Assembly (NCBI RefSeq): GCF_001408515.1
Contig: NZ_CYPR01000109.1
Coordinates: forward strand, 1 to 53,468
DNA: 53,468 nucleotides
Direction of reading: 5' to 3'
Origin: Jannaschia seosinensis
GTDB lineage: Bacteria > Pseudomonadota > Alphaproteobacteria > Rhodobacterales > Rhodobacteraceae
Position numbers and translations under genes: made by a program. Of the stretch, positions 33,030 through 40,616 are shown in pieces. Under the pieces are notes generated by a model that did no database searches, had not been told where the DNA came from, and was given only the letters and a program-made list of their open reading frames with translations. How positions within the stretch are numbered: position 1 is the stretch's first letter; each line of letters begins with the position of its first letter.

Positions 33030-34070
33030 ATGACACGTCGCACCACCCTCCTCGCCTCCGCTGCATGCGTTGCGGCCCTGCCGGCCATGGCACAGGAACT
33101 CACCGTCTTCGACTATTCCGGTTTCGAGGATCCGGCGTTCCACTCGCGCTACATCGAGGCGCAGGGAACGGCACCGGACTTCGCGTTCTTCGGAGACGAG
33201 GAAGAAGCGTTTCAAAAGCTGTCATCCGGCTACAGGGCGCCGGGCGTCACGCATATCTGCGCGGGATCGGCCACCAAGTTCGTCGAGTCGGGCCTCGTGG
33301 AGCCGTGGGACACATCGCGCATCGAAGCCTTCGACAGCCTCAACAGCGATCTGACCGGCACCGACGTGATGAGCGAGGGGGAGACCTACTTCCTGCCGAC
33401 GGATTACGGCTCGACCGCCATCGCCTACAACGCCGAAGAGGTGCCGGCGGAGGACGTGTCCTCGCTCGACGTGTTCCTCAACCCGAAATATCAAGGCCGC
33501 GTATCGATCCCGGACAATGTCGACGACGCCTTCGCGCTGGCCTACCTCGCCACCGGCGTCACGGACTGGTCCGAGGTCACCGACGCGCAGTTCGAGGCCG
33601 CGGCCGACTGGCTGCGGCAGGCGCATCAGAACATGCGGACCTACTGGGTCGATCCCGGGGAACTATCGCAGCTTCTGCAGTCGGGCGAAGTGCTCGTCTC
33701 CTGGGCCTGGAACGAGACCCTGCCCACGATGGTCGAGGAGGAGTTCCCGGTCGGTTATCAGCGCGAGGCCGAGGAAGGATCCTCGCTCTGGGTCTGCGGC
33801 TACGTGAACATGGCGGAAAGCGACAGCGACGAGGATCTCGCCTACGAATACGTCAACGCCCTCCTCGATGCATCCTCCACGCAGGCGCTGATGGAAGCGG
33901 GCTTCGGCCAGGCTAACCAAGCAGCGTTCTCGGAGCAGATCAGCGAGGAGCAGCAGGTGGCCGGCGGGCTGGGTCCGGTCGATGCACCTGTTCTCGCACA
34001 GCTTCCGATCGCAGGACAGCTGCGTGAGCGTCAGGCCCAGGTCTTCGAGCGGATCAAGGCGGGCTTCTGA
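33030..34070 (+). CDS. PotD-like ABC transporter substrate-binding protein, orphan
   Basis: 346 residues with an N-terminal signal peptide (TTLLASAACVAALPAMA, cleaved after about 21). It is a periplasmic-binding type 2 fold of the spermidine/putrescine class: ELTVFDYSGFED, an FLPTDYGSTAIAYNAEEVP segment, SLDVFLNPKYQGRVSIPDNVDDAF, and LLQSGEVLVSWAWNETLP. It probably binds a polyamine or another small cationic or organic ligand in the periplasm. No permease or ATPase gene flanks it: acuI is divergent and ssrA follows. It must pair with a transporter elsewhere or act alone. Confidence 0.87.
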   Translation: MTRRTTLLASAACVAALPAMAQELTVFDYSGFEDPAFHSRYIEAQGTAPDFAFFGDEEEAFQKLSSGYRAPGVTHICAGSATKFVESGLVEPWDTSRIEAFDSLNSDLTGTDVMSEGETYFLPTDYGSTAIAYNAEEVPAEDVSSLDVFLNPKYQGRVSIPDNVDDAFALAYLATGVTDWSEVTDAQFEAAADWLRQAHQNMRTYWVDPGELSQLLQSGEVLVSWAWNETLPTMVEEEFPVGYQREAEEGSSLWVCGYVNMAESDSDEDLAYEYVNALLDASSTQALMEAGFGQANQAAFSEQISEEQQVAGGLGPVDAPVLAQLPIAGQLRERQAQVFERIKAGF

Positions 34071-34154
34071 ACCGGGCCGGCGCATGAAGATCGGGGTCGC
34101 CTTTCCGGGCGGCCCCTACGGAAATTTCGAGCCGCAAAAATCGTCCCCCGCCCC

Positions 34155-34183
34155 TTGATCGGCGCCGAAGCCCCGCCTATCTT
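34155..34183 (+). promoter_or_regulatory. Sigma-70-type promoter for the tmRNA gene
   Basis: TTGATC at 34155-34160 and TATCTT at 34178-34183 are 17 bases apart. Transcription would start near 34190, just upstream of the acceptor half of ssrA. By-eye match; not tested. Confidence 0.5.
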
Positions 34184-34190
34184 CATCGTG

Positions 34191-34505
34191 TCCCTTCGGA
34201 GACTATGGCGATAAACGCACCCGTAATAAGCGGATCGGACCCGGGGGCGGTACCCGGCGGCTCCACCAACCACCCTCGTTGGGGGAACATGGGGCCGAAA
34301 CAGGATCGACGGACGTCTAAAGGGGCTAGCTTTCGCTCGGTGAGATACCACCGTTATCGGTTCAAATTGTACAGTTGCCAACGACAACCGTGCTCCGGTC
34401 GCGCTGGCTGCGTAAGCAGTCCGCAAGATCGAAACTTTAAGCCCTTGCGCCTAGCAGCGTAAGGCGGGGTTCGCAGGCACCTGGCAACAGAAGCCTGCAC
34501 TTCCC
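34191..34505 (+). ncRNA. ssrA: Circularly permuted (two-piece) tmRNA
   Basis: The gene is permuted as in alphaproteobacteria. The 3' acceptor half comes first and ends in CGGCTCCACCA (CCA at 34266-34268); an internal spacer of 22 bases follows. The 5' half then begins GGGGCCGAAACAGGATCGACG at 34291. GGGGCCG pairs with CGGCTCC over 7 bp including a G3-U70 wobble, the alanine identity element. The tag frame starts at the resume codon GCC 34377 and reads ANDNRAPVALAA, stop TAA at 34413-34415. Later stems (for example GCAGGC/GCCTGC at about 34474-34497) are helix/pseudoknot parts. The putative T-stem CCGGG/CCCGG encloses GGCGGTA rather than the usual TTCRANY loop. Both outer ends are estimates. 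tmRNA rescues stalled ribosomes and tags the nascent chain for ClpXP. Confidence 0.93.
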
Positions 34506-34560
34506 CTCCCAAATCGCGAAGAATGCTCTACCTCCCGGACATGTTCCGACGGAGGTTTTC

Positions 34561-34902
34561 ATGACTCGTGCCCTAGCAGACCGCATCTGCTCCGAGTTGC
34601 CCGGCGCAAAGACCGGCGACCGTCGCGCGCCCGGACGCCGCGACTGGACTATCGGAGGGGCCGTCTTCGCGTCTCTCGGCGACGACGCCATGGCGCTGCG
34701 TGCGACGGACGATTCGTCCAGACATACAGGGCAGACGCCCGGCGCGGACTTGCCCGGCGGCGGCGCCGGATGGGAGGAAACGACCTATGGCGCGACGGAG
34801 CGGGAGTTGCGCGACCGTATCGCCCTCTCCTACGACCACGCACGCCGCGCATTGCCCGGAGACGCCGACGATCGCCTGCCCGTCTGGACGCTCCCGGGCT
34901 AA
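34561..34902 (+). CDS. MmcQ/YjbR family DNA-binding-like protein
   Basis: 113 residues with a strong GGAGG site six bases before ATG 34561. It matches the MmcQ/YjbR (DUF419) family: an N-terminal helix ICSELPGA, the strand pair DWTIGGAVFASLGDD (family WKVGGKMFA), then a conserved GGAGWEETTYGA and the final helix ELRDRIALSYDHARRALP. These proteins have a 'double wing' fold and may bind DNA; the role is unknown. It lies between ssrA and sspB. Confidence 0.8.
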   Translation: MTRALADRICSELPGAKTGDRRAPGRRDWTIGGAVFASLGDDAMALRATDDSSRHTGQTPGADLPGGGAGWEETTYGATERELRDRIALSYDHARRALPGDADDRLPVWTLPG

Positions 34903-34972
34903 CGCCCCCTTGCCGCCCCGTCCCGGCTCTGTTTACTTTCGGTAGGTGATACCGACGGGGGCGAGCGTGGCC

Positions 34973-35458
34973 ATGACCGGAAAATCTGACCGCATCGACT
35001 ACGGTGTGCTGATGCACGACGCGATGCGCGGGCTGATCGCCAAGGTGCTCGACCGCGTCTCGCGCGAAGGGCTGCCGGGCGATCATCACTTCCTGATCTC
35101 GTTCGACACCAACCATCCCGGCGTGGACATCGCCGACTGGCTGCAGGAACGGTATCCCGAGGACATGACGATCGTGCTCCAGCACTGGTTCGACAACCTC
35201 GAGGTTCGCGACGACGACTTCACCGTAACGCTGAATTTCGGCGACCACCCGGAGCCGCTGGTCATCCCGTGGGGCGCCATGAAGACCTTCGTGGATCCCT
35301 CGGTCGAGTTCGGCTTCCGCTTCGAGCATCGGGACGATGACGACCCCGACGATCCCGGCGGGATGGAGGAGGAGGCGCCGTTCTCCGAAGTCGAGACGGA
35401 GGATGCGCCGCGCAAGGAGGCCGAGGTCGTCTCTCTCGACCGCTTCCGCAAAAGTTGA
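34973..35458 (+). CDS. sspB: SspB-alpha type ClpXP adaptor
   Basis: 161 residues from ATG 34973; the GTG nine codons upstream is a less likely start. It starts IDYGVLMHDAMRGLIAKVL, the dimerisation helix typical of alphaproteobacterial SspB. Strands HHFLISFDTNHPGVDI and MTIVLQHWFDNLEVRDDDFTVTLNFG follow and form the ssrA-tag binding groove. An acidic disordered linker (EHRDDDDPDDPGGMEEEAP) leads to the C-terminal ClpX-binding peptide EVVSLDRFRK. The protein captures ssrA-tagged substrates and tethers them to ClpX. It lies about 470 bp after the ssrA gene whose tag it should recognise. Confidence 0.9.
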   Translation: MTGKSDRIDYGVLMHDAMRGLIAKVLDRVSREGLPGDHHFLISFDTNHPGVDIADWLQERYPEDMTIVLQHWFDNLEVRDDDFTVTLNFGDHPEPLVIPWGAMKTFVDPSVEFGFRFEHRDDDDPDDPGGMEEEAPFSEVETEDAPRKEAEVVSLDRFRKS

Positions 35459-35543
35459 GTTCGCGCGGTCCATAGCAGGAACGATGGACGCCTCCCGCCC
35501 GCTTCGCTAGACCCCGCGGCAACAGCGAAAGGGAGCGTATGAC

Positions 35544-36935
35544 ATGACCGAAACCCGGACCGAGACCGACAGCTTCGGCCCCCTCGAGGTGCCCGCCGAC
35601 AAATATTGGGGCGCGCAGACGCAGCGCTCGATCCGAAACTTTCCCATCGGTTGGGAAAGGCAGCCGGTCGCCATCGTACGCGCCCTCGGCGTGATCAAGA
35701 AAGCCGCCGCGGCGGTCAATGTCGACTTCGGCGATCTGGACGGCGAACGTGGCGCCGCAATTCGGCAGGCCGCGCAGGAGGTGGTGGCCGGCAAGTTCGA
35801 CGACAATTTTCCGCTTGTCGTCTGGCAGACCGGTTCGGGCACGCAGTCGAACATGAACGCCAACGAGGTCATCGCCAACCGCGCGATCGAGATCATGGGC
35901 GGCACCATCGGCACCAAGGAGCCGGTTCACCCGAACGATCACTGCAATATGGGGCAGTCCTCCAACGATACCTTCCCGACCGCGATGCACGTGGCCATCG
36001 GGATGATGGCACGCGACACGCTGCTGCCCGGCCTGCGCAAGCTGCACGAGGCGCTGGCCGCCAAATCCGAGGAATTCGCTGACATCATCAAGATCGGCCG
36101 CACCCATACGCAGGACGCCACCCCCCTGACGCTGGGCCAGGAATTCGGCGGCTATGCCCATCAGGTCGCCAAGGGGATCGAGCGGGTCGAAGCCTGCCTG
36201 CCCGACATCTACGAGCTGGCGCAGGGCGGCACGGCCGTCGGCACCGGCCTCAACACGCGCGCAGGCTTTGCCGAGAAGGTTGCCGCCGAAATCGCGCAGA
36301 TCACCGGGCTGCCCTTTGTCACCGCGCCGAACAAGTTCGAGGCGCTGGCGGCCCATGACGCGATGGTCATGTTCTCGGGCGCGCTGAAGACCGTCGCCGC
36401 CTCGCTGTTCAAGATCGCCAACGACATGCGGCTTCTGGGCTCCGGCCCGCGGTCCGGTCTGGGAGAGTTGATCCTGCCGGAGAACGAGCCGGGCTCCTCG
36501 ATCATGCCGGGCAAGGTGAACCCGACGCAAGCCGAGGCCCTTACAATGGTCTGCGCGCAGGTCATGGGCAACGACGCCGCGGTCGGCTTCGCCGGCAGCC
36601 AAGGGCATTTCGAGCTGAACGTCTACAATCCGATGATGAGCTACAACGTCCTGCAGAGCATGCAGCTTCTGGGCGACGCGGCGTCGAGCTTCACCGACAA
36701 CATGGTCGTCGGCACGCAGGCCAATGTCGAACGCATCGACCGGCTGATGAAGGAGAGCCTGATGCTTGTCACGGCGCTCGCCCCCACCATCGGGTACGAC
36801 AACGCGACCAAAGTAGCCAAGACCGCGCACAAGAACGGCACGACGCTGCGCGAAGAGGCGATCGGGCTCGGGCTTGTTGATGCCGAAACCTTCGACCGCG
36901 TCGTGCGCCCGGAGGACATGATCGGCCCAAAATAG
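35544..36935 (+). CDS. fumC: Fumarate hydratase class II
   Basis: 463 residues, the iron-free tetrameric fumarase of the aspartase/fumarase superfamily. Landmarks: [19 protein letters not shown] (fumarate-binding Thr/Ser/Asn), [41 protein letters not shown] with the catalytic His, and the mobile signature loop [13 protein letters not shown] with the catalytic Ser. It interconverts fumarate and malate in the TCA cycle. ATG 35544 follows GGGAG by 8 bases. It stands alone, with a hairpin 50 bp downstream. Confidence 0.96.
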   Translation: MTETRTETDSFGPLEVPADKYWGAQTQRSIRNFPIGWERQPVAIVRALGVIKKAAAAVNVDFGDLDGERGAAIRQAAQEVVAGKFDDNFPLVVWQTGSGTQSNMNANEVIANRAIEIMGGTIGTKEPVHPNDHCNMGQSSNDTFPTAMHVAIGMMARDTLLPGLRKLHEALAAKSEEFADIIKIGRTHTQDATPLTLGQEFGGYAHQVAKGIERVEACLPDIYELAQGGTAVGTGLNTRAGFAEKVAAEIAQITGLPFVTAPNKFEALAAHDAMVMFSGALKTVAASLFKIANDMRLLGSGPRSGLGELILPENEPGSSIMPGKVNPTQAEALTMVCAQVMGNDAAVGFAGSQGHFELNVYNPMMSYNVLQSMQLLGDAASSFTDNMVVGTQANVERIDRLMKESLMLVTALAPTIGYDNATKVAKTAHKNGTTLREEAIGLGLVDAETFDRVVRPEDMIGPK

Positions 36936-36986
36936 GCGCTGCCGATCTTTTTCACCATCACGCGTCGGAACATCGCTGAGAAAAGA

Positions 36987-37011
36987 CCGAAGCCGGACCT
37001 TCCGGCTTCGG
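36987..37011. terminator. Perfect 10-bp hairpin after fumC
   Basis: CCGAAGCCGG (36987-36996) and CCGGCTTCGG (37002-37011) enclose ACCTT. On the plus strand, the direction of fumC, no T-run follows; on the minus strand TCTTTTC follows. It is most likely the fumC transcript end or a bidirectional terminator; direction is uncertain. Confidence 0.55.
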
Positions 37012-37094
37012 CATCCAGCCTAGCCCTGCGAAACCCCTATTGCACCCTGCCGCACCATCTGGAACTCGTCGCGCCGCTCGGCTAACGTTGCGGC

Positions 37095-37280
37095 ATGAGC
37101 GGCAAGATCATCTCCCTCTCCGGCGCACGCAAAGCCAAAGCGCGGGCCGAGGCACGCCAGCGCGCCGACGCGAATGCCGTCAAGCATGGCCGCACGAAGG
37201 CCGAAAAATTTCGCGACAAGGCGCAGTCCGAGAAGCGCGCGCGCGACCTCGACGGCCACCTACCAGATCGCGACAGATGA
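37095..37280 (+). CDS. DUF4169 family small basic protein
   Basis: 61 residues, very rich in Arg, Lys and Ala. The sequence opens with the family's IISLSGARKAKAR and has the conserved ADANAVKHGRTKAEK stretch in the middle. It probably binds nucleic acid or another protein; no function is known. Its TGA overlaps the ATG of the next gene (ATGA), so the two are coupled. Confidence 0.8.
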   Translation: MSGKIISLSGARKAKARAEARQRADANAVKHGRTKAEKFRDKAQSEKRARDLDGHLPDRDR

Positions 37281-37507
37281 ACGACGCGCGGCCGCGCAAA
37301 CGTTCGCTCACCCTGCACGGGCATCGCACTTCCGTATCGCTCGAGGACGCGTTCTGGATCGCGTTCGTCGATCTTGCACGTCGACGGCAGATGTCGGTGA
37401 ACGCGCTCGCCGCGCAGATCGACCGCGAACGCGGTATCAGCGCAGGCCTTGCTTCGGCCATTCGCGTGGCCGTCCTGCGCGATCTACAGGCCGCGGCCAA
37501 AGTCTGA
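37277..37507 (+). CDS. Ribbon-helix-helix domain protein
   Basis: 76 residues starting at ATG 37277, overlapping the DUF4169 stop by 4 bases. An N-terminal strand (RSLTLHGHRTSVSLEDAFWIAF) and two helices (VDLARRRQMSVNALAAQID, then GLASAIRVAVLRDL) form an RHH fold of the kind seen in small DNA-binding repressors. It may form a dimer that autoregulates this pair. The pairing with DUF4169 is common in Rhodobacteraceae; target unknown. It converges on the small MscS gene. Confidence 0.83.
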   Translation: MNDARPRKRSLTLHGHRTSVSLEDAFWIAFVDLARRRQMSVNALAAQIDRERGISAGLASAIRVAVLRDLQAAAKV

Positions 37508-37513
37508 GCGCAC

Positions 37514-38683
37514 TCACTCCTGACGCTTCATCTCCTGCGGAACGCGCTGCGGCGCCTCCGGACCCTTGCTCTGTCCGCCGGGATTGCCGGTCATCGACCA
37601 GCCATCGCGCATCTCCATCTCCCCGCGCAGACGCGGCAGGGCCTCCGGGTGCGCCTCTTGCATCCAAGCCATCACCTTCTCGCGCACCTCGCAGCGCAGA
37701 TCCCAATTCGTTGGCGAATTGCGAGAAGACATCAGCGCCCGCAGATGCATGACGTCCTTGTCCACGTCGACGACCTGCAAAACCTTCACCTGCCCGTCCC
37801 AGTGCGGGCTCTCGGAGATGATCCGCTCCACGACCTCGCGCATTTCGGCGACCGGCATCGTGTAGTCGACGTACCAGAACACCGATCCCATGATCGACGC
37901 CGATTCGCGGGTCCAGTTCTGGAACGGCTGCTCGATGAAGTAGCTCAGCGGCACGATCAGGCGGCGCCAGTCCCAGATGCGCACGACGACATAGGTGGCG
38001 TAGATCTCCTCGATCCAGCCCCATTCGCCCTCGACGATGACGACGTCGTCGATCCGGATCGGTTGCGTCAGGGCGATCTGCACGCCCGCGATCAGGTTGG
38101 CGAGAACCGGCCGCGCGGCAAAACCCAGCACCAGACCCGCCGCGCCCGCCGAGGCAAAAAGCGAGACGCCGTATTCGCGGACACCTTCGAAAGTCATCAG
38201 CACAGCCCCGATCGTCAGGATGACGGTGACGATCTTCGTCGCGCGTTTCAGGATCCGAATCTGGGTAAGATACTTTCGCGCCGTCAGGTTGTCTGCCACG
38301 TCCAACCGATGCTTGCGGACCGAGCGGGCGGTCAGGATATCGACCGCGATTAACACGCTCCACCCGATCAGGACGACCACGCCTGCCAGCACCGCATGCT
38401 GCAGCGCCTCGCGCCCCCAGACCGACAGCGCCAGCCCCGGCGAGACCGCTCCGATCGCGAGAAGTACCGCACCCAGACGCAGCGGCCGCCGCGCACGCCG
38501 CAGAAACTGCGCCAGCGGCGAGTCGCCGTCCGTGAAATGCCGGAACACGATGCGGTAAACGATGTTCAGCGCGATCAGAGCCAGCGCGATGGCAACCGCC
38601 AACGCCAGCAGCGGCTCGACGAAAAGCGGCAAGTCCGTGCGAAGCGCGGCAAGCCGCGCGGAGAGGTCAGTCAGTCGTTCCAT
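37514..38683 (-). CDS. Small MscS-family mechanosensitive channel
   Basis: 389 residues. About five N-terminal membrane helices (LLALAVAIALALIALNIVY, LGAVLLAIGAVSPG, HAVLAGVVVLIGWSVLIAV, KIVTVILTIGAVLM), then the pore helix SLFASAGAAGLVLGFAARPVLANLIAGVQ, the beta domain IRIDDVVIVEGEWGWIEEIYATYVVVR, and a C-terminal alpha/beta vestibule. The closing tail is polar and Pro/Gln-rich. It should act in osmotic downshock. It lies 60 bp upstream of aroB on the opposite side of that gene's stop, same strand, without visible coupling. Confidence 0.9.
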   Translation of the reverse strand: MERLTDLSARLAALRTDLPLFVEPLLALAVAIALALIALNIVYRIVFRHFTDGDSPLAQFLRRARRPLRLGAVLLAIGAVSPGLALSVWGREALQHAVLAGVVVLIGWSVLIAVDILTARSVRKHRLDVADNLTARKYLTQIRILKRATKIVTVILTIGAVLMTFEGVREYGVSLFASAGAAGLVLGFAARPVLANLIAGVQIALTQPIRIDDVVIVEGEWGWIEEIYATYVVVRIWDWRRLIVPLSYFIEQPFQNWTRESASIMGSVFWYVDYTMPVAEMREVVERIISESPHWDGQVKVLQVVDVDKDVMHLRALMSSRNSPTNWDLRCEVREKVMAWMQEAHPEALPRLRGEMEMRDGWSMTGNPGGQSKGPEAPQRVPQEMKRQE

Positions 38684-38743
38684 GGTGGCGCAATCTAGGA
38701 AGAGTTTTGGTAATTGCGAAGGGAGCTGGCCGGAAGACCGCCG

Positions 38744-39838
38744 TCAGGCCGCAAAGCGCAGCACTGCCAGCACATCTTCGGGATCCACCGCGTCGGTGAC
38801 AAACGCGTCGCCGATCCCGCGCGCGAGAACGAAGCGCAGCCGCCCGGCCACAACCTTCTTGTCCTGCCCCATGAGGGCGAGAAGAGCCTCCGCGTCGGGC
38901 AGGTCGCCGGGAATGTCGCGCAGGTCGCGCATCAGGTCCATCCGCGCCAGATGCGCGCGCACGCGGCTCGGCTCCTCCTGCGGGCAAAGACCCATCCGCG
39001 CCGAAAGCTCGAAAGCCAGCGCGCAGCCGATCGCGACCCCCTCGCCATGAAGCAGTCGGTCGGAATAACCCGTCGCCGCCTCCAGCGCATGACAGAACGT
39101 ATGCCCCAGATTGAGAAGCGCCCGGTCTCCCTGCTCGGTCTCGTCGCGCGCGACGATCTCGGCCTTCATCGCGACGGAATGGCGCACGGCCTCGGCGCGC
39201 AGGTCCGGGTCGCCGGCAAGCCGCGGCCCGTTCTTCTCAAGCCAAGCGAAGAAATCGGCATCCCCGAGCAGCCCGTATTTCATCACCTCGCCATATCCCG
39301 CCCGAAAATCGCGATCGGGCAACGTGTCGAGCACATCCACATCGGCCAGAACGAGGCTCGGCTGGTGGAAGGCTCCGACGAGGTTCTTGCCATGGCGCGT
39401 GTTGATCCCCGTCTTGCCGCCGACGGAGCTGTCCACCTGCGCCAGAAGCGTTGTCGGGATCTGCACGAATCGGACGCCGCGGCGCAGGATCGCCGCGGCA
39501 AAACCCACCAGATCGCCTATGACGCCGCCGCCGAACGCGACCACGACATCGCCGCGCTCGCATTTCGCATCGAGAAGCCATTCGACGGTGCGGGCAAGCT
39601 GGTTCCAACTTTTCGTCGCCTCACCGGGCGGCAGGGTCAGAACCTCCGCCGCAATATCGCCCAGCCCCGTGCGCAGGGCAGAAAGATGAGCCGCGGCAAC
39701 CCGTTCTTCGGTTACCACGAAAACGCGCGGCCGACGCAGAAGCGGCGTAATCGCCGCGCCCACCCGCGCCATGAGACCGCGGCCGACATGCACATCGTAG
39801 GCGCGCGCACCCAGCGGAACATGAACTACCTCACTCAT
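38744..39838 (-). CDS. aroB: 3-dehydroquinate synthase
   Basis: 364 residues from ATG 39838, which overlaps the aroK stop as ATGA; the longer open frame is a shadow of aroK. NAD-binding and active-site motifs: TLPPGEATKSW, FGGGVIGDLVGFAA, IPTTLLAQVDSSVGGKTGIN and the metal-binding LNLGHTFCHALEA with HGEGVAIG. It converts DAHP to 3-dehydroquinate in the shikimate pathway. The aroK-aroB order in one operon is widespread in proteobacteria. Confidence 0.95.
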   Translation of the reverse strand: MSEVVHVPLGARAYDVHVGRGLMARVGAAITPLLRRPRVFVVTEERVAAAHLSALRTGLGDIAAEVLTLPPGEATKSWNQLARTVEWLLDAKCERGDVVVAFGGGVIGDLVGFAAAILRRGVRFVQIPTTLLAQVDSSVGGKTGINTRHGKNLVGAFHQPSLVLADVDVLDTLPDRDFRAGYGEVMKYGLLGDADFFAWLEKNGPRLAGDPDLRAEAVRHSVAMKAEIVARDETEQGDRALLNLGHTFCHALEAATGYSDRLLHGEGVAIGCALAFELSARMGLCPQEEPSRVRAHLARMDLMRDLRDIPGDLPDAEALLALMGQDKKVVAGRLRFVLARGIGDAFVTDAVDPEDVLAVLRFAA

Positions 39839-40431
39839 TCCAGGTGCCCCGCCTCGTGCAGGGCCCCGGCAACACGCCCGGCCATATCCGCGATCGAGAA
39901 GGCCGAGTCGCACCTCACCCTGAGATCGGCCTCGGCATAGGCAGGCGTGCGCGCGGCAAGCAGATCCATCAATGTTCCTTTCGGATTTTCGGTGAGCAGG
40001 AGCGGCCGCGTCGTCTTGTGCTTCACCCGGTTCCATAGAAGCTCCGCGTCGGCCTCAAGCCAAACGGAGACGCCCCGGCGCGCAATCTCCTCACGGTTCT
40101 CGGGGCGCAGAAACGCCCCGCCGCCGGTCGAAAGGACCCCCGGTCCCTCCCCCAATAGACGGCGAAGCACTTCGGTCTCGCGGGCGCGAAAAAACGCTTC
40201 GCCGTCGCGCGCGAAAATTTCGGCGACGGACATGCGTGCGGCGTCCACCATGGCCTCGTCGGTGTCGCGGAACGGGACGCCCAGACGTTCGGCAAGGGCC
40301 GTACCGACCGCCGTCTTCCCCGACCCCATCATGCCGACAAGCACGACGGGCCGTATCAGGCGCGGCCGGGTTTCCGGTGTCTTGCCGCTGACGTTTCGCA
40401 ACGCATGACCCCTTCGTGTGACCTGCCGCAT
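39835..40431 (-). CDS. aroK: Shikimate kinase
   Basis: 198 residues from ATG 40431. P-loop GMMGSGKT at 33-40, the DTDE substrate motif in VPFRDTDEAMVD, RARE..VL and the lid region GGGAFLRPENRE with the conserved Gly triplet and Arg. It phosphorylates shikimate with ATP. The 30 residues before the P-loop are longer than in E. coli AroK, and a TTG further inside is another possible start. Divergent from the 42-aa gene with a 56-bp shared promoter region. Confidence 0.92.
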   Translation of the reverse strand: MRQVTRRGHALRNVSGKTPETRPRLIRPVVLVGMMGSGKTAVGTALAERLGVPFRDTDEAMVDAARMSVAEIFARDGEAFFRARETEVLRRLLGEGPGVLSTGGGAFLRPENREEIARRGVSVWLEADAELLWNRVKHKTTRPLLLTENPKGTLMDLLAARTPAYAEADLRVRCDSAFSIADMAGRVAGALHEAGHLE

Positions 40432-40487
40432 GGACAAGTATATCTCTGGCCTCCAAGATGGATGCAACGATAACGGGCAGACAGGCA

Positions 40488-40616
40488 ATGTTCCGGTTCT
40501 TGAAATACCTTTTGATTCTCACCGTGATCGCGGTTCTCGGCCTTTGGGCTTACTCTTACCTCATGGAGCCGGAGACGGTACCGCGCAGCACGACGATCGA
40601 GATTGATGCGGGTTAG
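40488..40616 (+). CDS. Predicted 42-aa single-span membrane protein
   Basis: ATG 40488 to TAG 40614-40616. A short basic start (MFRFLKY) precedes a hydrophobic helix LLILTVIAVLGLWAYSYL, then a polar tail MEPETVPRSTTIEIDAG. The stop lies within the start of the 499-aa gene (overlap of 11 bases), so the two are coupled. Hydrophobicity, position divergent to aroK and coupling suggest a real gene. No family recognised. Confidence 0.6.
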   Translation: MFRFLKYLLILTVIAVLGLWAYSYLMEPETVPRSTTIEIDAG

